From contig SVOJ01000003.1 in assembly GCA_015066385.1 (NCBI GenBank), forward strand, positions 124,001 to 188,000: a DNA stretch of 64,000 bases. The letters run 5' to 3'. The notes beneath the pieces were generated by a model, which saw only the letters and a program-made list of their open reading frames with translations, did no database searches and was not told where the DNA came from. Shown here piece by piece: positions 9,206 through 16,939 of the stretch. The position numbers and the translations under genes are program-made. The DNA comes from Oscillospiraceae bacterium (GTDB taxonomy: Bacteria > Bacillota > Clostridia > Oscillospirales > Acutalibacteraceae). Positions within the stretch are counted from its first letter, which is position 1. Each line of letters starts with the position of its first letter.

Positions 9206-9250
9206 AAAACATTGCAGGATGGTTTGTAATTGCCACACCTGCAATGTTTT
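9206..9250 (-). terminator. Terminator of the 13.1-9.2 kb minus-strand operon
   Basis: Thirteen-base arms AAAACATTGCAGG (9206-9218) and CCTGCAATGTTTT (9238-9250). The minus strand continues into TTTTCTTTTATA. The distal arm touches the last base of the stop codon. Confidence 0.8.
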
Positions 9251-11370
9251 TATATTGCTTTGTTGCCGACAGTTTCTCTTTTTGCGTTCTTGTAATCCAG
9301 AAGCAATTTATTCTCACCGCTGTCAATAAGTAAAGACGGTGATTTCCTTTTTGCTTTGCAAAATTTGCTGTCGTATCTGTCAAACACTTTGTCGGAAGGG
9401 GAGTTGTTTACGATAAATTCACCGTTATAGGATACCGATATATCGCCTGAAAGAGTGTTATAGTAAACTTTATTGCCTGTAAACTCTGCTGTATTATTAC
9501 TGATTCTTTCCTTGAACTGTTCAAATGTTTCTTTATCAGCATCGGAAAGTTCTGTTATATAAGCGTGATATGTACCGCCGTATCTGCACAAATCAAATTC
9601 ACTTTTGAGCGTACAACTGTCAGGGAAAATTCTGCTTTTGTGCACACCTTTTGCAGATGCAGTATCAAAAGGCTTGTATTGCAATCTGCCGTTTGCTGTC
9701 AGTGAAACAAATACACCGTTTTTTCTTGCAAAAACTCTGTCTTCCAGAAGTTCAAATTCGTCATAGAAATCTTTTGGCATGTAGGCATGCGTCATATCGG
9801 CAATTGCTGTTTCGCCAAGCCGCTTTTTATCAGGAAGTTTATAAATGGTTATGTTAACATTTTTGTGTTGTACACTCATAGGGCGTCTACCGTTGCCGAT
9901 CCAATAACCGGGGGACGAACCGTATCTGCCGTTACCGTTACCGGCCGGGTGCGTGGTAAACAGTGCAAGTGTTTCTCCGATGTTTGCAGTCCATTCATGG
10001 TCCTGTGCTCCGCACATATCCACATCCTTACAAATATCAGTAGAAAGACTGTAACGTGCTGTGCGGTATGTATAAACATTGCCTCTGCCCGTTGCAATAC
10101 CGTGTGGCACGATGTTGTGTTTTTCGGCAAACTTTTTCCAGTTAATTGCCCTGAAGACGGTCAGATTCAGGAATTTGAAATATCCGAGAAAAGAGTTTCT
10201 GTACATTTTGTTTTCTTTTAGATATTTCAGAGTGTTGTCGATAACCTGATGGTTTGTAAAGGTTTCAGCCCCGAGTTGCGCCATAATCTGATGCGGTTCA
10301 CAGCCGACAAATCCTTCTTCCTGCATATCCATAGTGGATAGACCGCAACCCATTTTGGAAACGAATGTTTCTTTTGACAGTGCCACATCCTTAATTGCAT
10401 CCGGTAAAACATAAAGACCTTTCTTAACAATATCCGTAAAGCACAAAACAATGTGGTTTGGCGTTTTGGCAAGACTTGCAGCGATTTCATTCTTTTCCCT
10501 TGCGGAAAGATAAGGATCTTTCAACACTTCCGCGACACCATCAGCACCCCACAGAATATTCATAGCACTCTGTATGCTGTTGCCGTAAAAATTACCAGCC
10601 TTGTTGTTTCCGTACATTCTTGAACTGACAGCAACAAAACGGTTGTTTACACTGTTGAGGGCAACATCAAACCACAAAATATCCATGATTATTTTCATTT
10701 GTTCCACGGACTTTTCATCTTTTGCGTATGCAATGAAATTTGCCATCGGGGCAATATCTTCAGCAAGATAATTGTTGCTGAGGTATTCAGCAAATCCAAA
10801 GTTAAAACGTTGCTCCATCCATGCAGCAATACGGACTTTTGCCTTTGCCATATGTTCTTTTCCTGTCATTTTGTTGTTGCTGAAAACCGCATCCGGCCAT
10901 TCCTGTCCTGCAAGGTACTCACTGACTGCAAACAGAATCTGGTGATTTTCCGACCAATAGCACATGCTGTCGTCACCGGGTTCATCCATGAAGTATTTGA
11001 AGTTTAGAAACGTGTTTTTGATAAGCTCCTTGCATTTTTCATTCAATACATTGCCACAGTCTTTGTAGATTTTAAACAGCATCTGTGCTCTGAAATCAGC
11101 ACAATCAAATCGCCTGCCCATGTAGCGGCTCTGGCGCTCAAGCAGTTCGTATATTTCTTCGTCTGTAAAAATATTTTTCGTTTCTTCACCGGCAAGGAAA
11201 AGGTATAAGTCTTCAAAACTTTTACCGTTCACGGAAGTTGAATACAAGTCTTTTTCTTGATCTTCGGGGAGCTCCTGTGCGGGTGTCTGTGCGAAAAGAT
11301 AAGCAATTTCAATTACAGTCAGAAATACAACTGCACCAAGAATGCCGAGAATAATATACAGAATCGTCAT
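9250..11370 (-). CDS. Large membrane-anchored protein of unknown function, possible alpha/alpha-toroid carbohydrate-active enzyme
   Basis: This 706-aa protein starts with one hydrophobic helix (about 2-25) followed by a Pro/Gln/Glu linker, so the bulk probably lies outside the cell. Residues about 40-400 look all-helical and rich in aromatic residues (CYWSENHQILFAVSEYLAG is the most distinctive motif). Residues about 450-690 look beta-rich. This order, helical toroid then beta-sheet region, resembles polysaccharide lyases or heparinase-like enzymes, but I see no motif that assigns a family. The start has GGAGGGAG upstream. It is last in a tight operon with a sugar isomerase and a hydroxyacid dehydrogenase, which fits a role in glycan breakdown. 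The function remains unknown. Confidence 0.7.
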   Translation of the reverse strand: MTILYIILGILGAVVFLTVIEIAYLFAQTPAQELPEDQEKDLYSTSVNGKSFEDLYLFLAGEETKNIFTDEEIYELLERQSRYMGRRFDCADFRAQMLFKIYKDCGNVLNEKCKELIKNTFLNFKYFMDEPGDDSMCYWSENHQILFAVSEYLAGQEWPDAVFSNNKMTGKEHMAKAKVRIAAWMEQRFNFGFAEYLSNNYLAEDIAPMANFIAYAKDEKSVEQMKIIMDILWFDVALNSVNNRFVAVSSRMYGNNKAGNFYGNSIQSAMNILWGADGVAEVLKDPYLSAREKNEIAASLAKTPNHIVLCFTDIVKKGLYVLPDAIKDVALSKETFVSKMGCGLSTMDMQEEGFVGCEPHQIMAQLGAETFTNHQVIDNTLKYLKENKMYRNSFLGYFKFLNLTVFRAINWKKFAEKHNIVPHGIATGRGNVYTYRTARYSLSTDICKDVDMCGAQDHEWTANIGETLALFTTHPAGNGNGRYGSSPGYWIGNGRRPMSVQHKNVNITIYKLPDKKRLGETAIADMTHAYMPKDFYDEFELLEDRVFARKNGVFVSLTANGRLQYKPFDTASAKGVHKSRIFPDSCTLKSEFDLCRYGGTYHAYITELSDADKETFEQFKERISNNTAEFTGNKVYYNTLSGDISVSYNGEFIVNNSPSDKVFDRYDSKFCKAKRKSPSLLIDSGENKLLLDYKNAKRETVGNKAI

Positions 11371-11394
11371 TATACTCCCTCCGCGTTTTCTTGT

Positions 11395-12390
11395 TTATGC
11401 CATCCTTTCGAGCATGTCAAGTGTAACTTCATATTTTGTTTCTTCGCCTTTATTAAAGCGTTCCATTTCCTCCATCATATAATAAGCCATTCTTTGCGGT
11501 TCATTACCGGTACTGCCTGCGATGTGCGGGGTCAGTACGGCATTCGGGCACCAGAACAGGGGATTGATGTACGGAAAGAACTCCTTTTTAAGTACATCCG
11601 CAACAAAGGTTCTTGACGGATGGAGAAGAAGAGATAAAGCAAGGGAATACTCTGCAACCTGTGCACCTCTGCCCGTGTTGATGAAGGTTGCGTGTTTTTT
11701 CATTTTTTTAAAGAGTTTATAGTTGAATACATTTTCAAGTTCCGGCTTATTGGCAAGGTGATTGCTGATGACATCGCAGGTGCTGAAAAGTTCTTCAAGG
11801 CTTACAAGAGTAACACCAAACTGTTTTGCTTTTTCTTTACTGACAAACGGATCGTAAGCAAAAACCTCAACATCAAGACCCTTCAATCTTTCGGCGACCA
11901 TCTGGCCGATTGCACCGAGTCCGACAAGTCCTACCTTGCATCCGAAGTTGCCCGGTGATGAATTTGCAAAAACAAAGGAACGAGGCAACAGGGAACGGTA
12001 ATATTTTGCCGCCTGAAAATAGCCCTTTGATGCCAGTGATATTTGTGCAAAAGTGTACTCTGCTACGGGTACAGCATTGGCGGCAAATGCACTGAAAACC
12101 TTGATTCCGCTTTCAAGGAAAGGTCTTGCAAAATATTGTACCGTGCCTGCCGAATAAAAAACAGCCTTGAGTTTCGGCATATATTCGCGTATTTCGTCTT
12201 TTGTGAATTTCGGCATTCCCCATGTCGCAAATGCTATTTCACAATCGGAAAGAAAATCCGCATTCTCCTTTAAGTTTTTTTTGTTGATTTTTTTGGACAA
12301 TTCACCGTATTCACCGAGTTTTTGCAATACTGTATCCGTGTAAACTTTTGAAAACTGTATTTGATTGGTACCAAACAGTGCGATTTTCAT
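11395..12390 (-). CDS. D-isomer-specific 2-hydroxyacid dehydrogenase family protein
   Basis: This 331-aa NAD(P)-dependent oxidoreductase would reduce a 2-keto acid or oxidise a D-2-hydroxy acid in the cytoplasm. The Rossmann motif GLVGLGAIGQMVAERL lies near residue 160. The catalytic Arg region is replaced by SNHLANKPELENVF near 220. NTGRGAQVAE follows near 248 and LTPHIAGSTGNE near 295 supplies the catalytic His. The usual Arg in the VxxHxPLT..T motif is not obvious, so it may be a divergent subfamily. It overlaps the isomerase gene by 4 bases and is followed 24 bases later by the anchored 706-aa gene, indicating co-transcription. The substrate is unknown; a sugar-derived acid is a reasonable inference. 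Confidence 0.85.
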   Translation of the reverse strand: MKIALFGTNQIQFSKVYTDTVLQKLGEYGELSKKINKKNLKENADFLSDCEIAFATWGMPKFTKDEIREYMPKLKAVFYSAGTVQYFARPFLESGIKVFSAFAANAVPVAEYTFAQISLASKGYFQAAKYYRSLLPRSFVFANSSPGNFGCKVGLVGLGAIGQMVAERLKGLDVEVFAYDPFVSKEKAKQFGVTLVSLEELFSTCDVISNHLANKPELENVFNYKLFKKMKKHATFINTGRGAQVAEYSLALSLLLHPSRTFVADVLKKEFFPYINPLFWCPNAVLTPHIAGSTGNEPQRMAYYMMEEMERFNKGEETKYEVTLDMLERMA

Positions 12391-13148
12391 TTGCCTTTCC
12401 CCGCCTTTTCTTTTATCTTCTGTATATCTTTTATCATATTTGATTTAAAACCCAGATAGCTGAATAAATATGTGTATTCAATAAGAAGATTGCCGTCAAA
12501 ACCTACGGATAAAATTTTATCTAAAAGTGCATCAATATAATCGGGCTTGTATTTCGGAAATTGTTCCCGCATCTGTTCAGAGAAAGAAATATGCACACTT
12601 TCCATATATGGAGCGGTGCGCTCAATTCTGTCAAGGTCATATTCTTTTCGACGATAACGGGACTGAAAATATGTTTTGAAATTATCACGGTCAATATCTT
12701 TGTAAATTTTCAAAAAGGAATCCGTATTGTTGTTATAGGTATTGTCGTGACATTCGGGGCAGACGGTGAGGTTGTATTTTGCCGCAACATCGCAGATGTT
12801 TTTCGCATCTTCAACAAGGGAATTATATATATCGATGTCAGTCAGCTCGCTGTCCTTTTTTCCCAGCCATACACGTACGGAGGATGCACCCATTGTTTTT
12901 GCAATTTCGCAGATTGTCTGCCATTCTTCCGTCTTTTTGTTACCCACGCAATAATAACTGCCGTAAGAACAAATCTTGATACCGGCTTCATCACAAAGTT
13001 TTTTTGCCAGTTTCGCCGAAGCGATATCTGTTACATGGATATCGCCGCCCCATTCAATGCAATCAACCTTCGCCTGTGATGCAATATCAACGATTTTATC
13101 AAGTTTTCTTATCTGCCTGAAAGATGTGGATGTAAAACCGATCTGCAT
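12387..13148 (-). CDS. Sugar phosphate isomerase/epimerase-like TIM barrel protein
   Basis: This 253-aa protein belongs to the xylose-isomerase-like AP-endonuclease-2 fold group. It opens with a beta strand and MQIGFTSTSFRQI. It shows DCIEWGGDIHV near residue 30, a metal-ligand-like PECHDNTYNN near 130, and a C-terminal LLIEYTYLF. Members isomerise or epimerise sugars or inositols with a divalent metal. It is the first gene of the three-gene operon, with its own promoter at 13185-13213, and its stop overlaps the dehydrogenase start (ATGA-type). The substrate cannot be read from the sequence; pairing with a dehydrogenase points to oxidised sugar metabolism. Confidence 0.85.
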   Translation of the reverse strand: MQIGFTSTSFRQIRKLDKIVDIASQAKVDCIEWGGDIHVTDIASAKLAKKLCDEAGIKICSYGSYYCVGNKKTEEWQTICEIAKTMGASSVRVWLGKKDSELTDIDIYNSLVEDAKNICDVAAKYNLTVCPECHDNTYNNNTDSFLKIYKDIDRDNFKTYFQSRYRRKEYDLDRIERTAPYMESVHISFSEQMREQFPKYKPDYIDALLDKILSVGFDGNLLIEYTYLFSYLGFKSNMIKDIQKIKEKAGKGK

Positions 13149-13184
13149 AATGTGCCTCTTATTATCTTTTTTATTTCAAAGAAA

Positions 13185-13213
13185 ATTATATCATCCGATC
13201 AAACAAAAAGCAA
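13185..13213 (-). promoter_or_regulatory. Promoter of the isomerase-dehydrogenase operon
   Basis: On the minus strand, TTGCTT, 17 bases, then TATAAT. It lies 37 bases upstream of the isomerase start. Confidence 0.6.
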
Positions 13214-13293
13214 CTATAAATCGAATGTTCGCAGTTTGCCGATTGTATGACAAATAATGTTTACAAATTATACATTTTTAACTGATCATAATT

Positions 13294-13302
13294 TGTTATA
13301 AT
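13294..13302 (+). promoter_or_regulatory. Extended -10 promoter of the YdjC-like gene
   Basis: TGTTATAAT (13294-13302) is a full extended -10; no good -35 hexamer is seen 17 bases upstream. The start codon is 30 bases downstream. Confidence 0.5.
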
Positions 13303-13332
13303 GAATACAAATAATAGGAAAGCGGTGTTATC

Positions 13333-14205
13333 ATGGCAAAATATCTTATTGTAAATGCTGATGACTGCGGCATGTGCGAGGCTGCCAATAAAGCAGTTTT
13401 TGAATTGCTTGAAGGTGGATTTTTAAAATCAACAACCATTATGATGCCTTGTGCTTTTGCCGAAGATGCAGTGCGTTATTCTATTGCGCATCCTGAATTT
13501 GCAATGGGCATTCATTTGACGGCAACAGCCGAATGGAAAGATTGGCGCTGGAAACCGTTGACGGACGGCAAAAGCCTTGTTGATAAGGACGGGTATATGT
13601 GGCACAACTGCGTGCAGGTCACCAAAAATGCAAAATTGGACGAACTTGAAAAAGAAGTCAGAGCACAGATTGATAAGGCTCTTAAAATGGGAATGAAACC
13701 TTCTCATATCGACAATCACATGGGATCTCTGTATGGTCACATCGGTCTCCGCTTTGAATTGCTGAAAATGACTCTTAAAGTCTGCGGTGAATACGGCTAT
13801 GCATATCGTTTGTACACAAAAGCAGATAAGCGTGTTCAACCTGCCGATATACCGTATTTTCTGCACTATATTTCTGCACTGATCGGCAAGGTATGGGGTA
13901 AAAAATTCAATGTCCTTATGCCCGATTATCTTTTATTCCCGAACTGGACCAAAGAAATGCGGCAGGGTACTTATGAAGATTATAAAAAACATATTCTGAA
14001 TATCTGGACAAATATTCCCGACGGCGTAACCGAAACGTTTGTACATCCCGCCTTGGAATGCGACGAACTGAAAAGCATCACCGGTTCGTGGCAGGATCGT
14101 GTATGGGAATATCAGTTGATGAAGGATCCCGAAACTCATAAATATTTAAAAGAACATGGAGTTGAAATGATCAATTACCGCGATTTGATTGCAATGCAAA
14201 AATAA
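13333..14205 (+). CDS. YdjC/ChbG-family carbohydrate deacetylase
   Basis: This 290-aa enzyme should remove an N-acetyl group from a small oligosaccharide, as ChbG does with chitobiose. The family's metal and catalytic residues are visible: NADDCGMCEAAN with the paired Asp near residue 10, MGIHLTAT near 57, and PSHIDNHMGS near 118. A C-terminal TFVHPALECDEL fits the last ligand region. AGGAAAGCGG precedes the ATG. It stands alone, divergent from the isomerase-dehydrogenase operon, and the shared intergenic region hints at common control. The exact acetylated substrate is unknown. The length is slightly above the E. coli enzyme. Confidence 0.88.
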   Translation: MAKYLIVNADDCGMCEAANKAVFELLEGGFLKSTTIMMPCAFAEDAVRYSIAHPEFAMGIHLTATAEWKDWRWKPLTDGKSLVDKDGYMWHNCVQVTKNAKLDELEKEVRAQIDKALKMGMKPSHIDNHMGSLYGHIGLRFELLKMTLKVCGEYGYAYRLYTKADKRVQPADIPYFLHYISALIGKVWGKKFNVLMPDYLLFPNWTKEMRQGTYEDYKKHILNIWTNIPDGVTETFVHPALECDELKSITGSWQDRVWEYQLMKDPETHKYLKEHGVEMINYRDLIAMQK

Positions 14206-14250
14206 CAGCAGTTTTTACAAAAATATTTTCATTTTTTTGTTAAAAAGTAC

Positions 14251-14279
14251 TTGCAAAATGAAAATGTTTATGTTATAAT
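14251..14279 (+). promoter_or_regulatory. Sigma-A promoter of rpsB-tsf
   Basis: TTGCAA (14251-14256), 17 bases, TATAAT (14274-14279). It gives a leader of about 90 bases. Confidence 0.8.
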
Positions 14280-14295
14280 TCTTGAGCAAATCGCA

Positions 14296-14350
14296 CGCAA
14301 TCGGATTTATGCAGTGTGCACTTTGGTGTCTGCATAAGATGAAGATTGCG
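14296..14350 (+). promoter_or_regulatory. Structured leader of rpsB, candidate ribosomal-protein autoregulatory RNA
   Basis: Outer stem CGCAATC (14296-14302) pairs with GATTGCG (14344-14350). Inner stem TTATGCAG (14307-14314) pairs with CTGCATAA (14330-14337). The structure ends 11 bases before the Shine-Dalgarno of rpsB and has no T-run, so it is not a terminator. S2 is known to repress its own operon in E. coli; the same role here is inferred. Confidence 0.55.
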
Positions 14351-14378
14351 GAGGTGTAACAAAAGGAGGAAAAAACAA

Positions 14379-15119
14379 ATGTCAGTAGTATCCATGAAAC
14401 AGCTTCTCGAAGCAGGTGTCCACTTTGGACATCAGACCCGTAGATGGAACCCCAAAATGGCTCCCTACATCTTCACCGAACGTAACGGTATCTACATCAT
14501 CGACCTTCAGAAAACGGTCAAAAAGCTTGAAGATGCATACATGTTCGTTCGTGAACTCTCCGCTAACGGCGGCGACATTCTGTTTGTAGGCACCAAAAAG
14601 CAGGCTATGGATTCCATCAAGGAAGAAGCAATCCGTTGCGAAATGCCTTTCGTCAATGCACGTTGGCTCGGCGGTATGCTCACAAACTTCAACACCATCA
14701 AGAAGAGAATCAAGAGACTTGAACAGCTCACTGCCATGGAAACAGACGGCACGTTCGATCTGCTTCCCAAAAAGGAAGTTGCTAAACTCAAACTCGAAAG
14801 AGAAAAACTTGAAAAGTTCCTCGGCGGTATCACCGGCATGAAGAGACAGCCCGCTGCTATGTTCATCGTTGATCCCCGCAAGGAAAGAATCGCTGTTCTG
14901 GAAGCTAAGAAACTTCACATTCCGATCGTTGCTATTGTTGATACAAACTGCGATCCCGACGAAATCGACTATGTCATCCCCGGCAACGACGATGCAATCA
15001 GAGCTGTTAAATTGATTGCAGGTGCTATTGCTGATGCTGTTATCGAAGGCAGACAGGGCGAAACCACAGCCCCTGTTACTGAAGAAGCTGCTGAAGAAAC
15101 CGCAGATTTCGCAGAATAA
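14379..15119 (+). CDS. rpsB: 30S ribosomal protein S2
   Basis: This 246-aa protein binds the 30S subunit and is needed for S1 docking. The N-terminus [25 protein letters not shown] is diagnostic, followed by the coiled-coil insertion ([20 protein letters not shown]) near residue 135 and the C-terminal [26 protein letters not shown] short acidic tail rich in Glu and Ala closes it. I chose the ATG at 14379 because AAAGGAGG lies 9 bases upstream. It has a strong promoter, a folded leader and a hairpin before tsf. Codons favour C-ending forms, as expected of a highly expressed gene. Confidence 0.98.
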   Translation: MSVVSMKQLLEAGVHFGHQTRRWNPKMAPYIFTERNGIYIIDLQKTVKKLEDAYMFVRELSANGGDILFVGTKKQAMDSIKEEAIRCEMPFVNARWLGGMLTNFNTIKKRIKRLEQLTAMETDGTFDLLPKKEVAKLKLEREKLEKFLGGITGMKRQPAAMFIVDPRKERIAVLEAKKLHIPIVAIVDTNCDPDEIDYVIPGNDDAIRAVKLIAGAIADAVIEGRQGETTAPVTEEAAEETADFAE

Positions 15120-15132
15120 GAAAATTCATATC

Positions 15133-15165
15133 GGACGCCTGTACCCGCGGTGCGGGCGTTCTTTT
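15133..15165 (+). terminator. Terminator-like hairpin between rpsB and tsf
   Basis: Twelve-base arms GGACGCCTGTAC and GTGCGGGCGTTC with G-U pairs and a 5-base loop, then TTTT. Lying inside an operon, it probably attenuates tsf relative to rpsB or stabilises the upstream transcript. Confidence 0.65.
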
Positions 15166-15187
15166 AAATTTAAGGAGGATAATGATT

Positions 15188-16117
15188 ATGGCATTTACCG
15201 CAAAAGACGTACAGGCTCTTCGTGAAAAGACCGGTGCAGGTATGATGGATTGCAAAAAAGCACTTACCGAAGCCGATGGCGATATGGATAAGGCAGTTGA
15301 CGTGCTGCGTGAAAGAGGACTTGCACTTGCTACCAAGAAAGCTGGCAGAGTCGCAGCAGAAGGCGTTGTTCTTGCTTACAATGATGAAGAAAAGAACATT
15401 GGTGTTCTTGTTGAAGTTAACTCCGAAACTGACTTCGTTGCAAAGAACGAAAAGTTCCAGAATCTTGTTCTCGATGTCGCAAAGACCATCGTTAATGAAA
15501 ATCCCGCTGATGTTGATGCTCTTCTGACCCTCAAACTTGCAGGTTCCGAAGACACCGTTCAGGAAGCATTCCAGAACGCAGTTCTTTCCATCGGTGAAAA
15601 CATGAAAATCCGTCGTTTCGTTCGTCACGAAGGTGTTGTTTCCACATACATCCATGCAGGCGGCAGTGTTGGTGTTATGGTCACTTTTGACTGCGCTGAT
15701 GAATCCTACAAGGCTGATGCTTTCAAGGCAATGGGTAAGGACGTTGCAATGCAGGTTGCAGCAATGAATCCCCAGTATCTTGAAGGTGCAACTGTTCCCG
15801 CTGATGTTATTGATCACGAAAAAGGCATCATGATCGCTCAGATGAAAGAAGATCCCAAGATGGCCAATAAGCCCGAAAAGGTTATGGAAGGCATCATCGC
15901 AGGTAAGATCAACAAGTTCTTCAAGGAAGTCTGCCTTCTTGATCAGGCTTTCGTTAAGGATGACAGCGTTAATGTCAGAACTTATGTTGCCAACACTGCA
16001 AAAGAACTCGGCGGTGCTTTCACTGTTTCCGGTTTCTATCGTTTCGCTAAGGGCGAAGGTCTTGCAAAACGTGAAGACAATTTTGCTGACGAAGTCGCTA
16101 GTATGATGGGCAAATAA
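15188..16117 (+). CDS. tsf: Elongation factor Ts
   Basis: This 309-aa guanine-nucleotide exchange factor recycles EF-Tu from GDP to GTP form. The N-terminal UBA-like domain (MAFTAKDVQALREKTGAGMMDCKKAL) and the core motif VLVEVNSETDFVAKN near residue 75 are unmistakable. Two dimerisation/core subdomains follow. Two in-frame ATGs exist; the one at 15188 is 9 bases from AAGGAGG and matches the family N-terminus, while that at 15182 is too close. It is transcribed with rpsB through a hairpin and ends in a strong terminator. Confidence 0.98.
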   Translation: MAFTAKDVQALREKTGAGMMDCKKALTEADGDMDKAVDVLRERGLALATKKAGRVAAEGVVLAYNDEEKNIGVLVEVNSETDFVAKNEKFQNLVLDVAKTIVNENPADVDALLTLKLAGSEDTVQEAFQNAVLSIGENMKIRRFVRHEGVVSTYIHAGGSVGVMVTFDCADESYKADAFKAMGKDVAMQVAAMNPQYLEGATVPADVIDHEKGIMIAQMKEDPKMANKPEKVMEGIIAGKINKFFKEVCLLDQAFVKDDSVNVRTYVANTAKELGGAFTVSGFYRFAKGEGLAKREDNFADEVASMMGK

Positions 16118-16128
16118 TTAAACTTTGA

Positions 16129-16158
16129 GAGCGGCGCAATTTCTGCGCCGCTTTTTTT
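16129..16158 (+). terminator. Terminator of rpsB-tsf
   Basis: AGCGGCGCA pairs with TGCGCCGCT across a 5-base loop, followed by seven T residues. Confidence 0.88.
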
Positions 16159-16163
16159 AATAT

Positions 16164-16194
16164 GTATATATTCCTTTGCAATACGCATATAAAT
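16164..16194 (+). promoter_or_regulatory. Possible sporulation (sigma-E-like) promoter of cwlD
   Basis: ATATATT (16166-16172), 13 bases, then CATATAAAT (16186-16194), which loosely resembles the sigma-E form. B. subtilis cwlD is transcribed by sporulation sigma factors. This is weak evidence. Confidence 0.3.
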
Positions 16195-16219
16195 AAAAAA
16201 ACTTTAAGGAGTATTGCAA

Positions 16220-16939
16220 ATGAATGTACACAAGAAGTTGATCTGCTTCACCCTTGCGTTATCCACCGTCTTTTTTCTTACTCTGATCTATATTGCAAAT
16301 CAAGAAAATGCATATCCGACCACCACCGCTGTCAGCGGTGTACCCACTGTTATTATTGATGCCGGACATGGCGGGGAAGACGGCGGTGCAATTGCCATTG
16401 ACGGCACATATGAAAAGGAAATAAACCTTCAGATTGCATTGCAATTGCAATCCTTTTGTTCTTTATTTGGTACGGACAGTATTATGATCCGCACAACCGA
16501 CACCGATCTTGCCGACCATAGTCTGCCGACGATCAGAAAAAGAAAAATATCGGACATCAATGCCCGCATGGAAATATTGAATAACAATCCGCAGGCTGTT
16601 TACGTCGGCATACATCAGAATCAATATAAGGATGCTTCCATCAACGGATTGCAAGTCTTTTATTCGCAAGGAACAGACATAAGCAGGCAAATCGCCTTAT
16701 CTGTTCAGGAATATACAGCATCAACACTGCAACCATACAATACACGCAACGTGAAAGCGGCAGGCGAGAATATTTATCTGCTGCATCATGCAAAATTGCC
16801 CGCAGTGATGGTAGAATGCGGTTTTATTTCCAATGACGAAGAGTGTCAACTTTTAAAAGAACCTGCCTACGGCACAAAAATATCCCTTTGCATAGCGGGG
16901 GGATTGATACGTTATTACACTACAGAGAGGATTGCTTGA
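16220..16939 (+). CDS. cwlD: CwlD-like N-acetylmuramoyl-L-alanine amidase (Amidase_3)
   Basis: This 239-aa zinc amidase probably acts in spore cortex maturation, where CwlD strips peptides from muramic acid before muramic-delta-lactam formation. An N-terminal signal anchor (about 7-25) precedes the Amidase_3 domain. Motifs: VIIDAGHGGEDGGA (Zn His), KEINLQIALQL (Zn Glu), VGIHQNQYKD (Zn His) and VECGFISNDEECQLL (catalytic Glu). The length matches CwlD. I chose the ATG at 16220, 8 bases after AAGGAG; the track's TTG is 6 bases earlier. Its stop abuts the radA start, so both are likely co-transcribed. The cwlD label rests on size and motifs and on the spore-forming context. Confidence 0.85.
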   Translation: MNVHKKLICFTLALSTVFFLTLIYIANQENAYPTTTAVSGVPTVIIDAGHGGEDGGAIAIDGTYEKEINLQIALQLQSFCSLFGTDSIMIRTTDTDLADHSLPTIRKRKISDINARMEILNNNPQAVYVGIHQNQYKDASINGLQVFYSQGTDISRQIALSVQEYTASTLQPYNTRNVKAAGENIYLLHHAKLPAVMVECGFISNDEECQLLKEPAYGTKISLCIAGGLIRYYTTERIA

